Assembly: GCA_021108295.1 (NCBI GenBank)
Contig: JAIORF010000102.1
Coordinates: 71,260 to 110,026, forward strand
DNA length: 38,767 nt
Direction: 5' to 3'
From: a bacterium
GTDB taxonomy: Bacteria; Patescibacteriota; Dojkabacteria; SC72
Below are positions 7,645 through 15,783 of the stretch, piece by piece. Numbering within the stretch: position 1 is the stretch's first letter; the number at the start of each line of letters is the position of its first letter. The position numbers and the translations under genes are program-made. The notes beneath the pieces were generated by a model. That model was given only the letters and a program-made list of their open reading frames with translations, searched no databases and was not told where the DNA came from.

Positions 7645-9234
7645 TTGAAACAAGACAAGTTTAAACCAACAGATAGGCAATATGGTTTTCCTACAAATAC
7701 TCCCAAGTCAACAAGAAGATTCTTAGAAATAACTCCAGGTTTAATAGTGTGGTTATTAATATTGTCACCAATCTTGATGGCTCTAATGGGTTGGAATACA
7801 GCATTTGTCATTTATGTTGCATATTTAGTAGCATACTGGACAGTAAGAAGTGCGAAATTTGTATATGGAATTCTGGTTGGCTTGAAACGTGTGAGACGTG
7901 AGACAGCAATTGATTGGAGGCAAAAGATTAAGAATGAGAAAGAAGAAGAGTTTAAGAAGCTTAAGTTTGTCTATATCTTCCCAGTGTATGCAGAGAACTT
8001 AGATATCTGGGAACCATCGTTTGGAGCTTGGGCAAATAGTGATGTTGGGGCAGATAAGATAGATGTAGTAGTAGCAATGGAGGAGGGGAAGCAAGAATTA
8101 CAGGAGAAGAATTTCAGAATTATTCAGGAGAAATATGGAGAGAGGTTTAATAGTATGCAGTATTATGTACATCCAGCAGGTATTCCAGGGGAGATAGCTG
8201 GAGTTAAAGGAGGGAATATCAATTGGGCAACAAGGAGCTATGTAGAAGAATTAGAGGAAAAAGGAGAAGATTTAGGAGAGTATCTATTAATTACCTGTGA
8301 TTCTGACTTAAGGCCTCACCCAAAGTATCTTTCTGCAGTAACATATAAATATTTAACAGTGGAAGAACCAAAGATGAGGTTCTATACTTCAGCGCTTCAT
8401 ACATTTAATAATAATATTTGGAGAGTTGCACCTATTATTAGATCCCAATCCGCGATGCTTACTCTTGTTATTTTGCATGATTGGGTTATAGAAAAGACTA
8501 AAAGATTTTTTTGGTCTGATGAAGAGGTGTATGTAAGAGATTCATTCTCTTCATATATTGTGAATTTACAAACGCTAAAAGATCTTCAGTTTTGGGATCC
8601 TGAGATTGCTAATGACGACACTGCTTTTTTCTGGAATGCTTTGGCTAGGACAAAAGGTAAGTTTAAGAGTCAAGAGGTGTATATCCCTACATATAATGAT
8701 GCTGTTGAGAATAAAAACCTTTGGGAGTCACACAAATCATTCTATAAGCAACAACATAGATGGGGTTGGGGAATTATCACTCTTCCAATTAGTGCTGCTG
8801 CAATGATAGAGGATAAAGAATTTCCACTTAAGAGAAAGTTTATGCTTTTCCAGAGAATGTTTGAAACTCAAATCTGGTATCTTACTATTGTTTTTGTTTT
8901 AACTTTTGGCTTGAAAATAATGGGGTGGTTAAATCCTGAATATCAATTTAGTGCAATTTCACATAATCTGCCAAAGCTACTTAGCTATATCTTTACCTTT
9001 ATTACACTAACCAATATCCCTATAGTGTTTGCAAGGAGACAAATTACGAAAGTCCCAGAAGGCTGGAAGTGGTGGAGACACCTCTTAGACTTTGCAGAAA
9101 CTGTTCTAATTACAGTAAACATGCTCACCTTTGGATTTATTCCATATTTGCAAGCTATGACAGAAATGATGTTGGGTAGGACAGACTCGAATCGCAATTT
9201 CTACATCACTGAGAAAGTTAAGATGAAAAAGTAG
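7645..9234 (+). CDS. processive membrane glycosyltransferase family 2
   Basis: This 529-residue protein has two N-terminal membrane helices (about residues 30-70), a cytoplasmic GT-A domain (about 100-390) and three or more C-terminal helices. The GT2 signatures are a CDSDLRP segment near residue 220 (the D-x-D metal/UDP site), NDDTAFFW as the probable catalytic-base region, and QQHRWGWG near 370, matching the Q-x-x-R-W motif of cellulose-synthase-like enzymes. It probably builds or exports a surface polysaccharide. Translation must begin at a TTG at 7645 or later, because a TGA lies four codons upstream in frame. No Shine-Dalgarno is visible. The stop codon TAG overlaps the first base of the tandem-heptamer promoter at 9233. 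Confidence 0.87.
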   Translation: MKQDKFKPTDRQYGFPTNTPKSTRRFLEITPGLIVWLLILSPILMALMGWNTAFVIYVAYLVAYWTVRSAKFVYGILVGLKRVRRETAIDWRQKIKNEKEEEFKKLKFVYIFPVYAENLDIWEPSFGAWANSDVGADKIDVVVAMEEGKQELQEKNFRIIQEKYGERFNSMQYYVHPAGIPGEIAGVKGGNINWATRSYVEELEEKGEDLGEYLLITCDSDLRPHPKYLSAVTYKYLTVEEPKMRFYTSALHTFNNNIWRVAPIIRSQSAMLTLVILHDWVIEKTKRFFWSDEEVYVRDSFSSYIVNLQTLKDLQFWDPEIANDDTAFFWNALARTKGKFKSQEVYIPTYNDAVENKNLWESHKSFYKQQHRWGWGIITLPISAAAMIEDKEFPLKRKFMLFQRMFETQIWYLTIVFVLTFGLKIMGWLNPEYQFSAISHNLPKLLSYIFTFITLTNIPIVFARRQITKVPEGWKWWRHLLDFAETVLITVNMLTFGFIPYLQAMTEMMLGRTDSNRNFYITEKVKMKK

Positions 9235-9266
9235 TTCATCGAAAGTTCATAACTGTTTAGTAAAAT
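9233..9266 (+). promoter_or_regulatory. tandem-heptamer promoter, copy 1
   Basis: Two identical heptamers AGTTCAT (9233-9239 and 9244-9250) are separated by CGAA, giving an 11-bp period. Ten bases later comes a -10-like TAAAAT (9261-9266), about 22 bases before transcription would reach the ATG at 9295. The hexamer expected at -35 (ATCGAA) is poor, so an activator binding the repeats could replace it, as in PhoB/OmpR-class promoters. The 21 bases starting at the TAG stop (9232-9252) recur exactly at 20643-20663. Confidence 0.5.
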
Positions 9267-9294
9267 ATAGGTACTAATCTTAGTATCTAAAGTT

Positions 9295-10428
9295 ATGAAA
9301 ATGTTAAAAATCTTTCTCCTTTCCATCTTCTTTTTCTCAATACCATCAGTTGGTTGTATATATGCTCTAGAGGAGGGTTTCTACAGTACAATATCATTTA
9401 CGATAGGGGAAGTAGCTCCACGAGAAGAGGTATCACATGAGCCTACTCATATAGAAGGTGAATATACCTCTGAAGTGCTCTCTCATACTAAGATTCTCGC
9501 TCATCTTACGATGGATAGTCACAGAAGTAGGATATTCGATAGGTTGACTATGTTGGCATTACCTCCATTCTCACAAGTAGATATTGGATATTACTGGTAT
9601 AACTATACCCCAGACGAAGTAAATGTCGAAACTATAAGGATTCCCCTAAGTAGGGAACATATTCCTAGAGGAGATATGACCCAATTACTCTACGAAAATC
9701 CTAACCAGGAGTTTAAATGGGGCATAACACACTCGGACGGTCCTTCTAAAGGAGGAAAGTATGTAGACATTGAAGGAGTTGGTCTAGTGCAGTCTGATAT
9801 AGATACAGGGATGGACACAGGTGTGATTATAGAGTCCTTTACAACAAAACCCTCAGTTGTATTAGACAAGTGGGAGATAGAAGTGTTGAATGAAAGGCTC
9901 TCTAAAGTCACTCTCTATGTAAAAAATATTACAGGTGAATATTTACAAGATATATGGATAAACTACAAAGATTCTGTATGTAAATCAATAGACCTCGAAG
10001 GGTATAGCGGGTATAAACAGGAGGTATATAAGAAGTGTGTAGTAAGTGAAGATAGTGTGAATTGTGGAACCATTAAAATTATCGATAGAAATACCAAAGC
10101 ACACTGTATAGCATATGGGTCAGATTGGGACAACTACCTTAAACCAGACTCTATATCTGTATGGAACAAAATAGAAGGAGAGTGGACTATTGGAGCTCAA
10201 TTTCAGCCTGGCAGAGAAAGTCTTTGTCTTCGAAGACTTCCATATGCATATAGGACAGAAGAATTAATCGCCGAGTACAATCCACCAGAACCCCCACCTA
10301 CACAAGAAGAATATTGGAAAGACATACTAGGATTAGAACTTTTACCCATCACAAGCTATCAAAGTGGTATGAAGAGTTTTTTAAGATTGATAAAACCATT
10401 GTTTACTGATAATCTTAATACAATATGA
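9295..10428 (+). CDS. secreted protein of unknown function, first gene of cca operon
   Basis: This 377-residue protein has a clear signal peptide (MKMLKIFLLSIFFFSIPSVG, then CIYALEEG). The mature part is mostly beta, with aromatic-rich segments (DIGYYWYNYTP, EFKWGITH) and Cys near the middle (DSVCKS, KKCVV, NCGTI, AHCIAY), consistent with disulfides outside the cell. The C-terminal part is Pro-rich (PPEPPPTQEEYW) and ends in a weakly amphipathic helix. I do not recognise a family. Its TGA stop is the only UGA stop in the window and overlaps the ATG of cca as ATGA, so the two are translationally coupled despite unrelated roles. The gene uses many A/C-ending codons, unlike the G/T-rich plus-strand genes elsewhere. 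Confidence 0.75.
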   Translation: MKMLKIFLLSIFFFSIPSVGCIYALEEGFYSTISFTIGEVAPREEVSHEPTHIEGEYTSEVLSHTKILAHLTMDSHRSRIFDRLTMLALPPFSQVDIGYYWYNYTPDEVNVETIRIPLSREHIPRGDMTQLLYENPNQEFKWGITHSDGPSKGGKYVDIEGVGLVQSDIDTGMDTGVIIESFTTKPSVVLDKWEIEVLNERLSKVTLYVKNITGEYLQDIWINYKDSVCKSIDLEGYSGYKQEVYKKCVVSEDSVNCGTIKIIDRNTKAHCIAYGSDWDNYLKPDSISVWNKIEGEWTIGAQFQPGRESLCLRRLPYAYRTEELIAEYNPPEPPPTQEEYWKDILGLELLPITSYQSGMKSFLRLIKPLFTDNLNTI

Positions 10429-11843
10429 AACTGTCGATATTAATACCAGACTATGTACAAAGTACTGCGAAAATACTCGTAGACGAGGGCTTTGATTGCT
10501 ACTTAGTAGGAGGTGCAATTAGGGACCTTGTCATAGGGAAAGTCCCCAATGACTACGATTTAGCGACGGATGCACTACCCGATGAAATGTTAAATATGTT
10601 TCCCAAATCGGTAGCGACTGGTGCGAAATTTGGAACAGTACTCTCTCTGACACAGGATAGTAAAGGAGAGGTACATGAAGTAGAAGTCACTACATTTAGG
10701 AGTGAAGCAGAATATGTGGATGGTAGATGGCCAAGCAGTGTGGAGTTTGTAGTAGAGATAGATAAAGATTTAGGTCGGAGAGATTTTACATTCAACGCTA
10801 TGGCTATCGATCTGTCTTCTGCAAACCTTGATGGTACTACAGAGGAACAACGTTTAGATATATATGATCCATTTAATGGAATTACGGACCTTAATTTGAA
10901 GATAGTGAAGGCAGTAGGTACTCCAACTGAAAGATTTAAGGAAGATGGACTACGTGCATTTAAAGCATGTAGATTAGCTAGCCAATTAGAATTCGATATA
11001 GAAGAGGAAACCCTTAAAGCTATAGCAAGGGCTCTACCTGTTGCAGAAATGGTATCCCTAGAGCGTATAAGGGATGAATTTATGAAAATGCTTTTACTCT
11101 CGTCTAAGCCTTCAATAGGGATTAATCTAATGAAAGATACTGGACTCCTAGCAATCTTCCTACCAGAGCTACTAGAAGCGGTAGGTATGGAACAAAAACT
11201 TTTTCATAAATACGATGTATATGTACACTCTCTTCGTACATGCGATATTGCTCACGACTCTGTCAAATTAGCGGCACTCTTACACGACATTGGAAAGGTA
11301 AGAACAGATATGGGTAATGGCCACTTCTATGGACATGACACAGTAGGTGCTCAAATGACAGAAGAAATACTAAGAAGATTAAAATTCCCTAAACAGGAGA
11401 TAGAGAAAGTGTGTAAGTTGGTTAGAAACCATATGTTCTTTTACCCATACGTGACCTCTGAGATGGCTAAGAACGAAAAAGAGAGAATTGTGCTAAATGA
11501 GTGGGGAGATAGTGCAGTACGAAGATTCCTACAAAGAGTAGGGGAAGAAAATATTGAGGATCTCTTTAGATTAAGAATAGCTGATGCCACATCGAACCCA
11601 GCCTCAGAATTTCAGCCAGAAGAAATAGCGCAACTACAGACACACATATCTAAGGTATTACAAGAAGATATGGCTTTAAAGATATCAGACCTAAGAATTG
11701 ATGGAAAAGATCTAGGACAGATTGGTGTTGAAAGCGGTCCTAAAATGGGTGAGATATTAAGAAAACTACTCGATATTGTTGTAGAAGACCCTCTCCAAAA
11801 CAGTAAAGAGATATTACTGGAAGAGGCTAGAAAGATGATGTAA
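10425..11843 (+). CDS. cca: CCA-adding tRNA nucleotidyltransferase with HD domain
   Basis: This 472-residue class II nucleotidyltransferase adds or repairs the 3' CCA of tRNA using CTP and ATP. The N-terminal head has YLVGGAIRDLVIGK and the metal-binding PNDYDLATDA (Asp 43 and 45), followed by the RRDFTFNAMA motif typical of the family. The tRNA-binding body and an HD phosphohydrolase-type domain follow (LLHDIGK around residue 288, then HFYGHD). The enzyme is needed here, since tRNA-Leu at 31322-31405 lacks an encoded CCA. It overlaps the upstream gene by 4 bases and leads into the beta-CASP RNase gene 31 bases downstream. Confidence 0.95.
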   Translation: MKLSILIPDYVQSTAKILVDEGFDCYLVGGAIRDLVIGKVPNDYDLATDALPDEMLNMFPKSVATGAKFGTVLSLTQDSKGEVHEVEVTTFRSEAEYVDGRWPSSVEFVVEIDKDLGRRDFTFNAMAIDLSSANLDGTTEEQRLDIYDPFNGITDLNLKIVKAVGTPTERFKEDGLRAFKACRLASQLEFDIEEETLKAIARALPVAEMVSLERIRDEFMKMLLLSSKPSIGINLMKDTGLLAIFLPELLEAVGMEQKLFHKYDVYVHSLRTCDIAHDSVKLAALLHDIGKVRTDMGNGHFYGHDTVGAQMTEEILRRLKFPKQEIEKVCKLVRNHMFFYPYVTSEMAKNEKERIVLNEWGDSAVRRFLQRVGEENIEDLFRLRIADATSNPASEFQPEEIAQLQTHISKVLQEDMALKISDLRIDGKDLGQIGVESGPKMGEILRKLLDIVVEDPLQNSKEILLEEARKMM

Positions 11844-11874
11844 GATGTACTAACTAATATTAAAATCTGCCTAA

Positions 11875-13299
11875 ATGAAAATCCAATTCTGTGGTGCGGC
11901 TCGTATGGTTACGGGGTCTTGCTACTATATAGACACAGGTTCTGCAAAGTTTCTTGTAGATTGTGGAGCTTTTCAGGGTAGTAAAGAAGCAAATTCCTTG
12001 AATAGGGCACAATTCCCTTTCAATCCTGCAACACTTGATTACATATTTCTCACACATGCACATTTTGATCATTGCGGAAGATTGCCTCGTCTTATAAAAC
12101 AAGGTTTTAAGGGGAGGATAATATCAACTCAACCCACAAGAGATCTTACAAATGTAGTACTTATGGACTCAGCTAAAATACAAAGAGAAGACTTCGAAAG
12201 GTGGGAAGCTAGAGCTACAAGGAAAAATGGTAGTGAGATAGATCCTCAAAGTGAGGACTATATTAGCCACAGACCAATGTATTCAGAAGAAGAGGTAGAA
12301 GACACTATGACAAGGTTTGAAATATATCCATATGGTAATTCTGTCAAACTAGGCAAGGATCTTGAGTTTAGGATGAGAGACGCAGGGCACATTATCGGTT
12401 CTGCGATGCTTGAGTTTTGGCTTAAGACCAAAGCAGGTCGAGACAGAAAAGTGGTGTTCTCAGGGGATCTAGGACAGCCAGGTGCAAGGATAATTAAGGA
12501 TCCAGATATGATTAGTAAGGCGGACTACGTTATTTGTGAGTCTACATATGGTAATAGATTACATAAAAGTAGGGATGAGACAGTGCTGGAGTTCCTTGCG
12601 ATAATAAAACAAGCTCAGAAAGAAGGTGGTAATATTCTAATCCCGTCATTTGCAATAGAGCGTACACAGGAAATTCTCTATGAGATAAATCTGTTTGTTG
12701 AAAATAAGCTACTTGAAGGCTTAGAGGTATTCCTTGATAGTCCAATGGCATCAAAGGCTACTGCAATATTTAAGATGTATCCGGGTTTTTACGATGAAGA
12801 TGCTAGAAGACTTCTTCAGAAAGGGGATAATCCATTTGAGTTTGATGGTTTAAAGATTGTTGAGTCTGCCGAGGAGTCTAAAAGGTTGATAGATAAACAT
12901 GGAATATTGATAATTGCTGGTAGTGGAATGTGTACAGGGGGGAGAATAGTTCACCATCTGAAAAACAATTTAGCCAAACCTAGCACACATGTCATCATTG
13001 TAGGCTATCAAGTAGAAGGAACGCTTGGTAGGAGATTAGTAGAAGGGGAGTCCTCAGTGCGTATCTTTGGTGAACAGATAGAGGTTAATGCTCAGGTTCA
13101 TACTCTTGGAGGATTTTCTGCCCATGGAGATCAAAGAGACTTAAGATATTGGTTAAGAAGTTTTGGACATACTCCTAAGAAAGTATTTATCACACACGGA
13201 GATAAAGAAATCTCAATTGGTTTTGCTAGTAATATTAAGTCAGAATTAGGATTAGACGCATGTGTCCCAGAATTATATGAAGAATTTGAATTAAAGTAG
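11875..13299 (+). CDS. metallo-beta-lactamase/beta-CASP RNase (CPSF73/YSH1-like)
   Basis: This 474-residue protein has the full MBL core: THAHFDHCGRL (His 61, His 63, Asp 65, His 66), DAGHIIGSA, and FSGDLGQPG. The beta-CASP part follows (ICESTYGNRLH, LIPSFAIERTQE, SGMCTGGRIVHHL), then GGFSAHGDQRDL and VFITHGDKE for the last metal ligands. Members of COG1236 are zinc-dependent RNA endo/exonucleases; no KH domains precede the core, unlike archaeal CPSF1. A role in mRNA or tRNA 3' processing or decay is inferred. A -10-like TAAAAT (11861-11866) lies 8 bases before the ATG, so it may also be expressed as a leaderless mRNA. The next gene begins one base after its stop. Confidence 0.93.
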   Translation: MKIQFCGAARMVTGSCYYIDTGSAKFLVDCGAFQGSKEANSLNRAQFPFNPATLDYIFLTHAHFDHCGRLPRLIKQGFKGRIISTQPTRDLTNVVLMDSAKIQREDFERWEARATRKNGSEIDPQSEDYISHRPMYSEEEVEDTMTRFEIYPYGNSVKLGKDLEFRMRDAGHIIGSAMLEFWLKTKAGRDRKVVFSGDLGQPGARIIKDPDMISKADYVICESTYGNRLHKSRDETVLEFLAIIKQAQKEGGNILIPSFAIERTQEILYEINLFVENKLLEGLEVFLDSPMASKATAIFKMYPGFYDEDARRLLQKGDNPFEFDGLKIVESAEESKRLIDKHGILIIAGSGMCTGGRIVHHLKNNLAKPSTHVIIVGYQVEGTLGRRLVEGESSVRIFGEQIEVNAQVHTLGGFSAHGDQRDLRYWLRSFGHTPKKVFITHGDKEISIGFASNIKSELGLDACVPELYEEFELK

Positions 13300-13300
13300 C

Positions 13301-14260
13301 ATGAAATATCCTGTAGAAATAGAAAAAATATATAAAGACATTGTAGATTTAAATATACAAGGTGCAACTAATGTTGCAATATCCACTCTCGAAGGTATGA
13401 AAGTGGCAGTAAGAAGTGAAGTTGTAAAAGACGATCATTTACTCGAAAGGATTATAAATATTGGTAATTACTTGGCATATGCAAGACCAAATGAGCCTTT
13501 AGCACAGAATGGTGTGCTGTATATTAAACAGTTCTTTCTTGAGAAGGATGGTATGAAGCTAGATCTTTCTAAAGAAAAGAATCTACTGGAGGACCTTTGT
13601 GAGGAGTATTTACAGATAATTGCTAATGCTAAGAGTAAGATAATTGAACACAACGCTCCAAAGCTCACAAATATTGATCATATTCTCACGCATTGCCACT
13701 CTTCAACAGCAGGTGCAATTATCAAAGCTATTGCTAAGGGAGATGATGATTTTACTGCAGTATGTACAGAAACTCGGCCAAGATATCAGGGTAGAATTAC
13801 AGCAAAGAATCTATTAGATGCTAGAATTAAAACTACATTAATTGCAGATAGTGCAGCAGAATCTTTCGTAATCGGAAGAGGTAGTAGACATGTATCTGCT
13901 GTCTTTATCGGTGCAGACGTAATTACCATGAAAGGTTTCTGTGTTAACAAAATAGGTAGTTGGGGTATAGCTATGGCTGCCAAACAAGCAGACAAACCAC
14001 TATATGTGATTACTCCGTTGTTAAAGATTGATCATGATACTGTATACAATGAGATAGAAATAGAGGTTAGAGAAGACAAAGAATTGTGGGACAGTGCTCC
14101 TAAGGGGTTAGAGATGTATAATCCTGCTTTTGAGATTGTAGATGCGGGATTGATAACAGGCTTTGTCACAGAATATGGTATCCTTAAACCAAGTGAAATA
14201 GAGGAGGTTATAAGAAGAGAGTACTCTTGGCTTTTTAAGCACAAACTTGATGACAAATAA
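13301..14260 (+). CDS. ribose-1,5-bisphosphate isomerase (archaeal eIF2B-related type)
   Basis: This 319-residue protein belongs to the eIF2B alpha/beta/delta family and has the features of archaeal R15P isomerase rather than of methylthioribose-1-phosphate isomerase. These are HCHSSTAGAI with the expected catalytic Cys 132, RPRYQGRITAKNL, ADSAAESFVIGRG, FIGADVITMKG with the expected catalytic Asp 206, and GSWGIAMAAKQ. The enzyme converts ribose 1,5-bisphosphate to ribulose 1,5-bisphosphate, the RuBisCO substrate in the archaeal AMP pathway. AMP phosphorylase, the preceding enzyme, is encoded 17 bases downstream, which strongly supports the call. RuBisCO itself is not in this window. Confidence 0.93.
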   Translation: MKYPVEIEKIYKDIVDLNIQGATNVAISTLEGMKVAVRSEVVKDDHLLERIINIGNYLAYARPNEPLAQNGVLYIKQFFLEKDGMKLDLSKEKNLLEDLCEEYLQIIANAKSKIIEHNAPKLTNIDHILTHCHSSTAGAIIKAIAKGDDDFTAVCTETRPRYQGRITAKNLLDARIKTTLIADSAAESFVIGRGSRHVSAVFIGADVITMKGFCVNKIGSWGIAMAAKQADKPLYVITPLLKIDHDTVYNEIEIEVREDKELWDSAPKGLEMYNPAFEIVDAGLITGFVTEYGILKPSEIEEVIRREYSWLFKHKLDDK

Positions 14261-14277
14261 TATTAGAAATAACAAAT

Positions 14278-15783
14278 ATGGGGCTGTATCTTAAATCAAG
14301 GGAGTTGGATTTTGAAGGAGGAAAAGACCTTTTTGTTGTACTTAATAGGGCTGACGCAGAGAGAATAGGGATTAAAGATGGAGGAACTGCACTCTTAGGG
14401 TATAGGGATGTTGAAATGTATGTGAAGGTAATCATCACAGATACGAAGGTTGAGGAGGGAGAGATAGGTTTGTATGAAGAGCTTGTGGATGAAAGGTTTG
14501 CTCCTGTAAATCAGAAAGTCTTTTTAGATATTCCTAAACCTACTAAGGCTTTAGACGCTATTAGAAAGAAAATGAAGGGAGAGAAACTTACTGAGGAGGA
14601 ACTTCTCTGCATTATGGAGGATATTGGTAGTAGGAAGTTAAGAGAAACAGAGGTTGCTTTCTTTGTAAGTACATTCTTTAATCCAGGTTTTGAAGATGAT
14701 GAGATATATTGGATGACTAAGGGTATGGCCAATTCTGGAGAGAAGTTGAGTTTTAAGGATATTAAGGATAATGGGGATCTTGTTGTAGACAAACACTCTA
14801 TTGGTGGCACTGCAGGAAAGGGTATTACTCCTATCCTTGTATCTATACTTGCTGCAAATAATTTGGTATGTCCAAATACCTCTACTCGCGCTATTACCTC
14901 TCCAGCAGGTACAAGTGATATCCTAGAAGTTGTAATGCCAGTAGCTGTTTCTAAAGATGATGTGTATAGGGTTGTAAAAGAAACTGGTGCTTGTCTAATA
15001 TGGGGAGGTTCTTTGTATCTAGCTCCTGCTGATGACGAGATTATCAACGTAGAGAGATCTCTTAGAATACAGGAGTTCCAGAAGGTCTTAGTAAGTATTG
15101 TGGCTAAGAAGGTTGCTATGGGTTCTACATGTGTATTAATTGATCTTCCATATGGTAAGAATACAAAGTTGGATAGGCCTGATGATTTAGCGTTTTTGGA
15201 GAAGGGGTTTATAAAATTATTTGCGAAATTCGGTATTAATTGCCTCATTATTAAACGACAGATCAAAGGTCCAGATGGTAATGGTGTGGGCCCTGCCTTA
15301 GAGATTAGGGAGGCATTAAGGGTGCTTGAGCAGACGGATAATAGGTCGAAGGATTTGGAGAATACAGTATTGGATATGGCAGAGATACTACTTGAGGAGT
15401 CTGGTAAGGCTAAGAAGGGAGAGGGTAGGGATTTAGCTATAGAGACACTGTCTAGTAAGAGGGCATTGAGTACATTCTGGAGAATTGCAGTTAGCCAAGG
15501 GAAGAAGGGAGTGATGCTTTCTCAAGAGATTGAGGTGGGTAAGCTTACTTATGAGCTTAAAGCTACTAAGAGTGGTACAATCATGAGGATTGATACTAGA
15601 ACTATTGTAGATATAGCTAGGTCTTTAGGAACTCCTAAGATAAAAGAAGCAGGAATATTCTTTGAAAAGAATGTGGGAGATCGTGTAGAGAAGGGGGAGG
15701 TTGTAGCGATATTATATGCACAAACAGAGGGTAGATTAGAGCAGGGTAAAGAGGCTGTAGAGGGTTTATTAGATATTAAATAG
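14278..15783 (+). CDS. deoA: AMP phosphorylase (archaeal-type, thymidine-phosphorylase family)
   Basis: This 501-residue protein has an N-terminal domain of about 85 residues before the pyrimidine-phosphorylase core; that extension and length mark AMP phosphorylase rather than bacterial thymidine phosphorylase of about 440 residues. The core has DKHSIGGTAGKGITPI (from residue 171), the phosphate/substrate-binding signature, then STRAITSPAGTSDILEVV, and a C-terminal lipoyl-like segment (ATKSGTIMRIDT and NVGDRVEKGEVVAILYA). It phosphorolyses AMP (also CMP/UMP in archaeal enzymes) to base plus ribose 1,5-bisphosphate, feeding the isomerase just upstream. Its stop overlaps that of the convergent transglutaminase gene by 8 bases. 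Confidence 0.93.
   Translation: MGLYLKSRELDFEGGKDLFVVLNRADAERIGIKDGGTALLGYRDVEMYVKVIITDTKVEEGEIGLYEELVDERFAPVNQKVFLDIPKPTKALDAIRKKMKGEKLTEEELLCIMEDIGSRKLRETEVAFFVSTFFNPGFEDDEIYWMTKGMANSGEKLSFKDIKDNGDLVVDKHSIGGTAGKGITPILVSILAANNLVCPNTSTRAITSPAGTSDILEVVMPVAVSKDDVYRVVKETGACLIWGGSLYLAPADDEIINVERSLRIQEFQKVLVSIVAKKVAMGSTCVLIDLPYGKNTKLDRPDDLAFLEKGFIKLFAKFGINCLIIKRQIKGPDGNGVGPALEIREALRVLEQTDNRSKDLENTVLDMAEILLEESGKAKKGEGRDLAIETLSSKRALSTFWRIAVSQGKKGVMLSQEIEVGKLTYELKATKSGTIMRIDTRTIVDIARSLGTPKIKEAGIFFEKNVGDRVEKGEVVAILYAQTEGRLEQGKEAVEGLLDIK

Noticed and set aside
10426-10443. UGA recoded as an amino acid
   Set aside because: Only one UGA exists at a gene end and none within any gene, while UGG is used for Trp; recoding would leave many in-frame UGA codons.
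14511-15266. Long minus-strand open frame of 251 codons
   Set aside because: It lies fully antisense to AMP phosphorylase, has no family motif and no start signals, and is a product of biased codon use.
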